Below, piece by piece: positions 6,174-13,030 of a DNA stretch of 33,332 bases. Where the stretch lies: the NCBI GenBank assembly GCA_947168565.1, contig CAMVMM010000023.1:1-33332 (forward strand), written 5' to 3'. Origin of the DNA: an uncultured Clostridia bacterium (lineage in GTDB: Bacteria > Bacillota > Clostridia > Christensenellales > CAG-138). The notes under the pieces were generated by a model, which worked only from the letters and a program-made list of their open reading frames with translations, was not told the DNA's origin and did no database searches. Position 1 is the stretch's first letter; each line of letters opens with the position of its first letter. Position numbers and translations under genes: made by a program.

Positions 6174-6968
6174 ATGGCTAAAATCACGGCAATAGCGAAC
6201 CAGAAGGGCGGGGTGGGGAAGACCACGACCGCCGTAAACCTTGCCACCTGCATTGCACAGCAGGGCAGAAGGGTTTTGCTTATAGATATCGACCCGCAGG
6301 GAAACGCCACGAGCGGCGTGGGCATAGAGAAGGAGGAGTGCGAATACAGCGTTTACGATATGCTGATAAACGGCATCTCCGCCGAAAAAATACTTGTTCA
6401 AACCCAGATCGACGGCCTTTTCGCCCTGCCCGCGCGCATAGAGCTTGCGGGCGCGGAGATAGAGCTTGTGAGCCAAATGAGCCGCGAATTCAAGCTGAAA
6501 AACGCACTCAAGGCGGTTTCAGATAGATTTGACTACATATTTATCGATTGTCCCCCCTCGCTCGGCCTGCTGACGCTGAACGCGCTTGCCGCCGCAGACA
6601 CGCTGCTTGTGCCCATCCAATGCGAATACTACGCGCTTGAGGGCCTTTCGCAGCTTATGAACACGGTAAAGCTCGTGCGCATGAATCTGAACCCGAATCT
6701 TGCGGTTGAAGGCGTTGTGATGACGATGTACGATGCGCGCACAAGGCTTTCAAATCAGGTGGTGGCGGAGGTTAAAAAATTCTTTCAAAACAAGGTTTAC
6801 AACACCGTGATCCCGCGCTCCGTGCGCCTTGGGGAGGCGCCGAGCTTCGGGCTGCCCATCTCCGTTTACGATCCGCGCTGCGGCGCAACTCGCGCCTACA
6901 CAAGCCTTGCGGAGGAGCTGCTTGAGGATAACGAGGGCGGGGGAGAGGATTCCCCCGGTAAATGCTGA
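6174..6968 (+). CDS. parA: Chromosome partitioning ATPase ParA (Soj)
   Basis: Deviant-Walker ATPase that binds DNA non-specifically as an ATP dimer and works with ParB-parS to segregate origin regions; in Bacillus the homologue Soj also acts on DnaA and sporulation onset. The 264-residue protein has the deviant Walker A KGGVGKTT at residues 11-18, LLIDIDPQGNAT (36-47, A' motif) and FIDCPPSLG near 122-130. Its length is that of chromosomal ParA proteins lacking an N-terminal DNA-binding domain. GGAGG is placed correctly before the ATG. It is followed 86 bases later by parB, and parS sites lie immediately upstream and at 3991, so this is the chromosomal system and not a plasmid remnant. Confidence 0.96.
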   Translation: MAKITAIANQKGGVGKTTTAVNLATCIAQQGRRVLLIDIDPQGNATSGVGIEKEECEYSVYDMLINGISAEKILVQTQIDGLFALPARIELAGAEIELVSQMSREFKLKNALKAVSDRFDYIFIDCPPSLGLLTLNALAAADTLLVPIQCEYYALEGLSQLMNTVKLVRMNLNPNLAVEGVVMTMYDARTRLSNQVVAEVKKFFQNKVYNTVIPRSVRLGEAPSFGLPISVYDPRCGATRAYTSLAEELLEDNEGGGEDSPGKC

Positions 6969-7054
6969 AAACGAGGGCTTAAGGCCGAATTTACAGCCGA
7001 TGGTAAAGAAAGAAAACACACCAAAGAACCGCGCTTAGCAAGGAGACAGAAGGT

Positions 7055-7915
7055 ATGAAGGGGCTTGGAAAAGGGCTTGACGCGCTGCTTGGCGGCGCAA
7101 ATATGAGCGATCCGTCGCTTGTGCGGATGGTTTCCGTTTATTTGATAGACAACAACGCCGAGCAGCCGAGGAAGGTATTTAATGAAGAAAAGCTGAAGGA
7201 GCTTGCCGTCAGCATCGAGCAGCACGGCGTGGTGCAGCCGATAATCGTGCGCAAAAACGGCGAAAGGTTCACCATAATCGCGGGCGAGCGCCGCTTCCGC
7301 GCCGCAAGGCTTGCGGGGCTGAACGAGGTGCCGGTGCTTATCCGCGAGCTCAGCGAGCAGGAGGTGCTGGAGGTATCCCTTATCGAGAATCTTCAGCGCG
7401 AAAACCTGAACGCGATGGAGGAGGCGCGCGCTATCCGTCAGCTAATGGATGAGCACGACCTCACGCAGGAGGACGTGGCGAAGCGCCTCGGCAAATCGAG
7501 GCCGGCAATAGCCAATTCCGTGCGCCTCTTGGCGCTGCCCACCGAGGTGCAGCAGCTTGTTTACGACGGCAGGCTGCAGGCGGGGCATTGCAGGGTGCTT
7601 GCCTCCGTGCCGAACGAGACGCTGATGATAAGCCTTTCCAAAGCGGCGGCAGCCGAGGGCTGGAGCGTTCGGGAAACGGAGCAAAAGGTCAAGGCTGCGC
7701 TTGAAAAAAGCGAGCTTGAAAAGCGCCAGCCAAAGCGCGAAAGGCTGTCGAGTGACGCAAAAATGGCGCAGGACGCGCTGCGCGAGCGGCTTGGCACGAA
7801 GGTCAGCCTGTCGGGGTCGGACGAGCGCGGGAAAATCGTGATAGAATACTTCAGCAAGGACGAGCTGATGAGCATTTTTGACGTTATCATGGGCAAAAAT
7901 TCAGAGGAAGACTAA
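7055..7915 (+). CDS. parB: Chromosome partitioning CTPase/DNA-binding protein ParB (Spo0J)
   Basis: ParB recognises parS, hydrolyses CTP and slides as a clamp to build the partition complex, which also loads SMC condensin in Firmicutes. The 286-residue protein shows the family order: N-terminal GLGKGLDALLGG (residues 3-14) for ParA contact, CTP-binding motif GERRFRAA (77-84), ENLQRENLN (111-119), and a helix-turn-helix for parS at about 137-158 (LTQEDVAKRLGKSRPAIANS). The C-terminal region after about 225 is the likely dimerisation domain. AAGGAG lies nine bases before the ATG. The gap after parA (86 bases) shows no terminator, so both are read together. Confidence 0.96.
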   Translation: MKGLGKGLDALLGGANMSDPSLVRMVSVYLIDNNAEQPRKVFNEEKLKELAVSIEQHGVVQPIIVRKNGERFTIIAGERRFRAARLAGLNEVPVLIRELSEQEVLEVSLIENLQRENLNAMEEARAIRQLMDEHDLTQEDVAKRLGKSRPAIANSVRLLALPTEVQQLVYDGRLQAGHCRVLASVPNETLMISLSKAAAAEGWSVRETEQKVKAALEKSELEKRQPKRERLSSDAKMAQDALRERLGTKVSLSGSDERGKIVIEYFSKDELMSIFDVIMGKNSEED

Positions 7916-7918
7916 AAA

Positions 7919-8788
7919 ATGTATCTTGCGAACGGTTGGAAGGATTTTGAAATACTGAATGCCGGAAACGGCGAAAAGCTTGAGCGCTGGGGGGACGTGG
8001 TGCTGCTGCGCCCCGATCCGCAGGCGATCTGGCCCATGAAAGCGCCGGAATACTGTGACGCGCACTATATCCGCTCCCATTCCGGCGGCGGCGAGTGGGA
8101 TTTTAAGCGAAGGCTTCCCGAAAGCTGGACGATCGGCTACCGCGAGCTGCGCTTCATCGTGCGCCCAACGGGCTTCAAGCACACCGGACTTTTTCCCGAG
8201 CAGGCGGTAAACTGGGATTTTATGAGCGGCATTGTGGAGCGCTTTCATCAAAAGCACCCCGGCGAGCCCTTCCGCGTGCTGAACCTTTTTGCCTACACCG
8301 GCGGCGCAACGCTTGCGCTTGCGGGCGCGGGCGCGGAGGTGGTTCACGTGGACGCGGCGAAGGGCATGGTGGCCTGGGCTAAAAGCAATCTTGCGGAATC
8401 CGGCCTTGCGGACAGGCCCGTGCGCTTCATAATAGACGACTGCCTGAAATTCGTGCAGCGCGAAAAGCGGCGCGGCAGGGAATACGAGGGCATTTTGATG
8501 GATCCCCCGAGCTACGGCAGGGGGCCGACCGGCGAAATGTGGCGCATCGAGGAGGGGCTTTTCCCGCTGGTGAGCGAGGCCTGCGATCTGCTGAGCAAAA
8601 ACGCCGGATTTTTCCTTATAAATTCATACACGACCGGACTTGCGCCCGCCGTGGTGAAAAACGTGCTGAAGGTTGCGCTTGGCAATCGCGGCGGCAGGAT
8701 CGAGGCCGACGAGATCGGCCTGCCGGTGAGCGGGGGAGAGCTGATCCTGCCCTGCGGCTGCACCGGAAGATGGTGGAGAGAGGTGTAA
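7919..8788 (+). CDS. Class I SAM-dependent RNA methyltransferase, RlmI/RlmK-like (COG1092)
   Basis: Predicted RNA methyltransferase of the COG1092 group, whose characterised members modify 23S rRNA (RlmI: m5C1962; RlmK: m7G2069). SAM-binding motif I is LNLFAYTGGATLA (residues 121-133); the acidic end of strand 2 is VVHVDAAKGM (141-150), and the catalytic-site motif DPPSYG is at 195-200. At 289 residues it is shorter than RlmI and lacks the N-terminal PUA domain, as do many Firmicutes members. The start codon follows the parB stop by three bases, so it is part of the parAB transcript. Which RNA base it modifies cannot be read from the sequence. Confidence 0.85.
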   Translation: MYLANGWKDFEILNAGNGEKLERWGDVVLLRPDPQAIWPMKAPEYCDAHYIRSHSGGGEWDFKRRLPESWTIGYRELRFIVRPTGFKHTGLFPEQAVNWDFMSGIVERFHQKHPGEPFRVLNLFAYTGGATLALAGAGAEVVHVDAAKGMVAWAKSNLAESGLADRPVRFIIDDCLKFVQREKRRGREYEGILMDPPSYGRGPTGEMWRIEEGLFPLVSEACDLLSKNAGFFLINSYTTGLAPAVVKNVLKVALGNRGGRIEADEIGLPVSGGELILPCGCTGRWWREV

Positions 8789-8791
8789 ATA

Positions 8792-8863
8792 ATGATCGAT
8801 TTTTTTCGCACTGTTGGCACTGTATTGCTTGGTTTTATAGCCCTTTTATTCGGTAAATGCTGA
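8792..8863 (+). CDS. 23-residue hydrophobic peptide, candidate microprotein or coupling leader
   Basis: A short frame (ATG at 8792, TGA at 8861-8863) encodes a 23-residue peptide with one hydrophobic stretch long enough to enter a membrane (VGTVLLGFIALLF, residues 8-20), preceded by an Arg and ending in Lys-Cys. AGAGGTG lies six bases before the ATG, as good as neighbouring genes. It begins three bases after the methyltransferase stop, and its last seven bases ATGCTGA contain the start codon of the next gene. It is therefore placed like a real cistron in a tight operon. It may serve only to carry ribosomes to the pseudouridine synthase gene. No homologue is known to me. Confidence 0.45.
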   Translation: MIDFFRTVGTVLLGFIALLFGKC

Positions 8864-10221
8864 AAATAATCTATGAGGACAATCATCTGCTGGTCGTTGA
8901 AAAGCCGGTGAATATGCCCACGCAGGCGGATTCGAGCGGCGATCCGGATCTTTTGTCCGAAGCAAAAAAATACGTAAAGGAAAAGTACAATAAGCCCGGA
9001 GAGGTCTATCTTGGGCTTGTTCACCGTCTTGATCGGCCGGTCGGCGGGGTGATGGTTTTCGCGCGGACGAGCAAGGCGGCGGCGCGGCTCACGGAGGCAG
9101 TGAAGGCGCACAGGCTTGAAAAGCGATACGCCGCGATAGTCGACTCCCCGCTTCCCGCGTTCGGCAGCCTGACCGATTACATGGCGCGGGACGAAAGCAC
9201 CCACTCCTCCCGCATCGTGGATAAAAATGCGGACGGAGCGCAGCTTGCCAGGCTCGATTTTGCCCTTGTTGCGGAGAAAAACGGCAAAAGCCTTGCGGAT
9301 ATTTCCCTGCAGACCGGGCGGCATCACCAGATAAGGGTGCAGTTCGCGGGCATGGGCAGGCCGCTTTACGGCGATCAGCGATACAATAAAAACGCCCGCG
9401 CGGGGCAGCAGATCGCGCTTTACGCATACAGCCTGCGGCTTGAGCACCCCACCCTGAAGGAGAGCATGACCTTCACAAGCATGCCGAGCGGCGCAAGCTG
9501 GGCGGGCTTTACGGAGGAGCTGACCGCGCTCACGAACGGCGTTCGCTGCCCCTACGTGGACGAAAACATAATCGCCGTAAACAAAACGCCGGAGATCTCC
9601 GTTGCCGTGGCGGACGGCGGGGAGGATACCCTTGAGGCGCGGCTCTCGCTCGCGTTCGGCGCCGCTATCCCCGTGCATCGGCTGGATGCGGGCACGAGCG
9701 GGCTTGTGCTTTTTGCCAGAAACGAGCAGGCGAAGGGAGAGCTGATGGCGCTTTTTTCTTCCCGTGATATAAAAAAATACTATAAGGCTTATGTTTTCGG
9801 TTCACCGCCCAAGCAGAGCGACGTGCTGCTGCTTCATGCGGAGAAGGACGCGGACGGCGCGAAGGTAAGCGTTTTCAACTCTCCAACAAGGCATTCCCGC
9901 GAGATGAAAACGGGCTACCGCCTGATCAAAACATACGATCTGCACGGGGAAACGGTCAGCCTGCTCGAGGTGGAGCTTTTCACCGGACGCACGCACCAGA
10001 TACGCGCCAGCCTTGCGCACATCGGCTGCCCCGTGGTCGGGGACGACAAATACGGCGACAGGCGCAAAAACAAGCTTTTTCCGGGCAGGCTGCTGCTTGC
10101 GGCGGTGCGGATAGAGCTTCCGAAAATCGAAGGAAGGCTTGCTTATTTGAACGGCAAAACGCTTGAGATAGAGCCGCCGTTCGCCGTTCGGGGCGGCGAA
10201 GTCTGCGTTTGCAGGATTTGA
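8857..10221 (+). CDS. Tandem fusion of two RluA-family pseudouridine synthases
   Basis: The 454-residue protein contains two complete RluA-type catalytic domains, each of which would convert uridine to pseudouridine in rRNA or tRNA. Domain 1 (about 1-225) has the catalytic motif HRLDRPVGG with Asp59 and TGRHHQIR (153-160). Domain 2 (about 230-454) has HRLDAGTSG with Asp277 and TGRTHQIR (376-383). Single-domain family members are usually 220-320 residues, so this is a duplication or fusion and both active sites look intact. The domains are not close copies: HRLDRPVGG and HRLDAGTSG belong to different RluA subgroups. No S4 domain is visible. The start has no strong Shine-Dalgarno and overlaps the upstream minicistron. 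RNA targets are unknown. Confidence 0.9.
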   Translation: MLKIIYEDNHLLVVEKPVNMPTQADSSGDPDLLSEAKKYVKEKYNKPGEVYLGLVHRLDRPVGGVMVFARTSKAAARLTEAVKAHRLEKRYAAIVDSPLPAFGSLTDYMARDESTHSSRIVDKNADGAQLARLDFALVAEKNGKSLADISLQTGRHHQIRVQFAGMGRPLYGDQRYNKNARAGQQIALYAYSLRLEHPTLKESMTFTSMPSGASWAGFTEELTALTNGVRCPYVDENIIAVNKTPEISVAVADGGEDTLEARLSLAFGAAIPVHRLDAGTSGLVLFARNEQAKGELMALFSSRDIKKYYKAYVFGSPPKQSDVLLLHAEKDADGAKVSVFNSPTRHSREMKTGYRLIKTYDLHGETVSLLEVELFTGRTHQIRASLAHIGCPVVGDDKYGDRRKNKLFPGRLLLAAVRIELPKIEGRLAYLNGKTLEIEPPFAVRGGEVCVCRI

Positions 10222-10265
10222 GCGCGGCGCGGCAAATGCGTGAAGCCGATGATACGTAAATCAAC

Positions 10266-12218
10266 ATGACATATATTTCTTCCGAAAAATACGATATAAT
10301 CGTGGCGGGCGCGGGCCACGCAGGAGTGGAGGCGGCGCTTGCCTGCGCAAGGCTCGGCCTGCGCACGCTCGTGCTTTGCCTGAACCTTGATTCCATCGCG
10401 CTCTGCGCCTGCAATCCCGCTATCGGCGGCACGGGCAAGGGGCATCTTGTGCGCGAAATAGACGCGCTCGGCGGCGAAATGGGGCTTGCGGCGGACGAAA
10501 CCTTTCTTCAAATGCGCATGCTGAATCTGAGCAAGGGCCCCGCCGTGCATTCGCTGCGCGCGCAGATAGATAAAAGCCGCTACCATCAGCGGATGAAACG
10601 CGCTCTTGAAAAGGAAAATCTTATTACAATCACTCAGGATGAGTGCGAAAGGCTTCTCGTTCGGGGCGGCAGAATAACCGGGATAGTCTGCGCGGGCGGC
10701 ACGCAGTATTCCTGCCGTGCGCTCGTTATCTGCACGGGCGTGTACCTCAAAAGCCGCATCCATATAGGCGAATACAGCCGCGAGCAGGGGCCGAGCGGGC
10801 TTGCGCGCGCCGAGGGGCTTTCCGATTCGCTTCGGGAGCTTGGCTTTGAGCTGCGCCGATTCAAGACCGGCACGCCGCCGCGCGTGATGAAAAAAAGCCT
10901 GGATCTCGGTGAAACCACGGAGCAGCCGGGAGACGTGCCCATTCCCAAATTTTCCTTTTTAACCTTGGAAAATTCGCGCCCGCAGCTCAGCTGCCACATG
11001 ACCTACACAAACGAAAAAACGCATGAGGTGATCCTCTCAAGCCTGCACCGCTCGCCCATGTTCAGCGGCAGGATCAACGCCGCGCCCACGCGCTACTGCC
11101 CCTCCATAGAGGATAAGCTCGTTCGCTTTTCCGATAAGCCGAGGCATCAGCTTTTCATTGAACCGGAAGGAGAATCGACCGACGAAATGTACGTTCAGGG
11201 CTTCTCCACCAGCCTTCCGAAGGACGTTCAGCTTGAGGCGCTGCGCACGATGGACGGCATGAAGCGGTGCGAGATCTCGCGCTACGGGTATGCGATCGAA
11301 TACGACTGCCTCGACCCCACCGCGCTCATGCCCACGCTCGCAAGCCGCGAGATCGAGGGGCTGTTCTTCGCGGGTCAGCTAAACGGCTCCAGCGGCTATG
11401 AGGAGGCCGCCGCGCAGGGCATACTTGCCGGCATCAACGCCGCGCAGTACGTGAAGGGCGGGGAGCCGCTCACGCTGCGGCGCTCGGACGCGTATATCGG
11501 CGTGCTTGTGGACGACCTTGCCACAAAGGGCACGAACGAGCCCTACCGCATGATGACCGGAAGGGCGGAGTACAGGCTGCTTCTGCGGCAGGACAACGCC
11601 GATCTGCGGCTGACCGAATTCGGGCGAAAGGTGGGACTTGTTTCCGATGAACGCTATGCAAAGCTTATGCGCAAAAGGGAGGAGATCGCCCGCGCACGAT
11701 CGGCGCTTGGCGCGGTCGTGCCGCCCTCGGAGGCGCTGAACGCGCTGCTCGCCTCAAATGGGGAGAGCGGCGTGGCTTCGGGCGTGCGGCTTTGGGAGCT
11801 GCTCAAGCGCAATTCCATCGGCTATACGGAGCTTCAGGCGCTGTTTGAAGCCGCCTTGCCGGCGGATATTTCCGCAGAGGCGCGGGAGCAGATAGAGATC
11901 GAGGCGCGTTACGGCGGCTATATCGAGCGCGAAAACGAAAGAATACGTCGGTTTGAAAGTCAGGAAAGCATTGTGCTGCCCAATGATCTGGACTACGGCG
12001 CAATAAGCGGGCTGCGGCTCGAGGCGCGGCAGAAGCTCTCCGCGCTGCGTCCGCTGAATCTTGGGCAGGCAAGCCGCATCTCCGGCGTTTCGCCCTCGGA
12101 TATCGCGGTGCTTCTTATCAAATTGAAGGCGCTCGGAGCGGAAAAGAGCTCTGCGGCCAAATATGGTTCAATATGTAATACCGAAAATCCGACCGAAGGC
12201 GGGGGAGAGCAAGCATGA
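10266..12218 (+). CDS. mnmG: tRNA uridine-5-carboxymethylaminomethyl modification enzyme MnmG (GidA)
   Basis: FAD-dependent partner of MnmE that installs the (carboxymethyl)aminomethyl group on U34 of tRNAs reading NNA/NNG codons, using methylene-THF. The 650-residue length is normal. The FAD dinucleotide motif is GAGHAG (residues 15-20), followed by the signature CNPAIGGTGKGHL (49-61) with Cys49, and the second signature RYCPSIEDK with Cys near 278; the C-terminal helical domain binds MnmE. The ATG at 10266 fits the family start although no clear Shine-Dalgarno precedes it. It overlaps rsmG by four bases. The gidA-gidB pair next to parAB is the classic origin-proximal group, here with parAB upstream rather than downstream. 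mnmE is not in the window. Confidence 0.97.
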   Translation: MTYISSEKYDIIVAGAGHAGVEAALACARLGLRTLVLCLNLDSIALCACNPAIGGTGKGHLVREIDALGGEMGLAADETFLQMRMLNLSKGPAVHSLRAQIDKSRYHQRMKRALEKENLITITQDECERLLVRGGRITGIVCAGGTQYSCRALVICTGVYLKSRIHIGEYSREQGPSGLARAEGLSDSLRELGFELRRFKTGTPPRVMKKSLDLGETTEQPGDVPIPKFSFLTLENSRPQLSCHMTYTNEKTHEVILSSLHRSPMFSGRINAAPTRYCPSIEDKLVRFSDKPRHQLFIEPEGESTDEMYVQGFSTSLPKDVQLEALRTMDGMKRCEISRYGYAIEYDCLDPTALMPTLASREIEGLFFAGQLNGSSGYEEAAAQGILAGINAAQYVKGGEPLTLRRSDAYIGVLVDDLATKGTNEPYRMMTGRAEYRLLLRQDNADLRLTEFGRKVGLVSDERYAKLMRKREEIARARSALGAVVPPSEALNALLASNGESGVASGVRLWELLKRNSIGYTELQALFEAALPADISAEAREQIEIEARYGGYIERENERIRRFESQESIVLPNDLDYGAISGLRLEARQKLSALRPLNLGQASRISGVSPSDIAVLLIKLKALGAEKSSAAKYGSICNTENPTEGGGEQA

Positions 12219-12928
12219 AAAAGCAGGTAATGCCCGAAAGCGGCAGGGTGCGGGAGCTGATAAAGAAGCATATCCCGCAGGCGGATGAAATTCAGACGGA
12301 TAAGCTTATTTTATATTACGAAATGCTTATTGAACGCAACAACGTGATGAACCTCACCGCCATCACCGACCCCGAGGGCGTGGTGCTGCGCCATTTTGCG
12401 GACAGCATCCTGCCCATGGAGCATATCCCGAAGGGCGCAAGCGTGATAGACGTTGGCACGGGCGCGGGACTGCCGGGCGTTCCGCTCAGGATAATGCGGC
12501 CGGATATTTCGCTCACTCTGCTTGATTCGCTCAATAAACGCATAGCTTTTTTGAATGACGTAAATTCGGCGCTCGGTCTCGGCGCCGTGGCCGTTCACGC
12601 CCGCGCGGAGGACGGCGGCAGGGGTATAAGCCTGCGTGAGCGCTTCGACATCGCGCTTTCCCGCGCCGTGGCGGAGCTGCGCGTGGTTGCGGAATGGACG
12701 CTGCCCTTTGTGAAGGTCGGCGGCGCATCCGTCATGTATAAGGGGCCCGGCGCGGCGGAGGAGCTTGAAAACGCCCGGAATGCGTTCAAGCTGCTCAACG
12801 CCGAAGCAAGCATATTGAAATATCAAACTCATTGGGGCGAAAGAGATTTTGTTATTGCAAAAAAGACGGCGAAAACGCCCGGCGCATTCCCCCGCAGGGC
12901 GGGCGCCGCGGCAAAGGAGCCGCTGTAA
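12215..12928 (+). CDS. rsmG: 16S rRNA (guanine527-N7)-methyltransferase RsmG (GidB)
   Basis: Methylates N7 of G527 in the 530 loop of 16S rRNA; loss gives low-level streptomycin resistance in several bacteria. The 237-residue protein has the GidB hallmarks: NLTAI near residues 46-50, HFADSI, the SAM-binding loop DVGTGAGLPGVPL (about 78-90) and LDSLNKRIAFL, then SRAVAEL. The start overlaps the mnmG stop (ATGA), as is usual for gidAB. The tail PRRAGAAAKEPL is an ordinary basic extension. Two small hairpins (12933-12949 and 12990-13002) lie in the 102-base gap to addB, but neither has a convincing U-tract. Confidence 0.96.
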   Translation: MKKQVMPESGRVRELIKKHIPQADEIQTDKLILYYEMLIERNNVMNLTAITDPEGVVLRHFADSILPMEHIPKGASVIDVGTGAGLPGVPLRIMRPDISLTLLDSLNKRIAFLNDVNSALGLGAVAVHARAEDGGRGISLRERFDIALSRAVAELRVVAEWTLPFVKVGGASVMYKGPGAAEELENARNAFKLLNAEASILKYQTHWGERDFVIAKKTAKTPGAFPRRAGAAAKEPL

Positions 12929-13030
12929 AGCAGCTTCCGCAGCGGAAGCAAATACTGTATCGTTCATTATAAAAGATTATTCCAAATTGGCGGCAGTGCC
13001 GCAGTTTTCAGCTCGAATCGGTAAAAAGCT

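Noticed and set aside
10236-10259. Seven-codon minicistron before mnmG
   Set aside because: It has no Shine-Dalgarno and ends before the mnmG start, unlike the two ATGCTGA overlaps.
12933-13002. Two hairpins between rsmG and addB as terminators
   Set aside because: Stems are only 7 and 5 bp with 3-base loops; the first has no U-tract and the second only four T two bases later, so termination is not supported.
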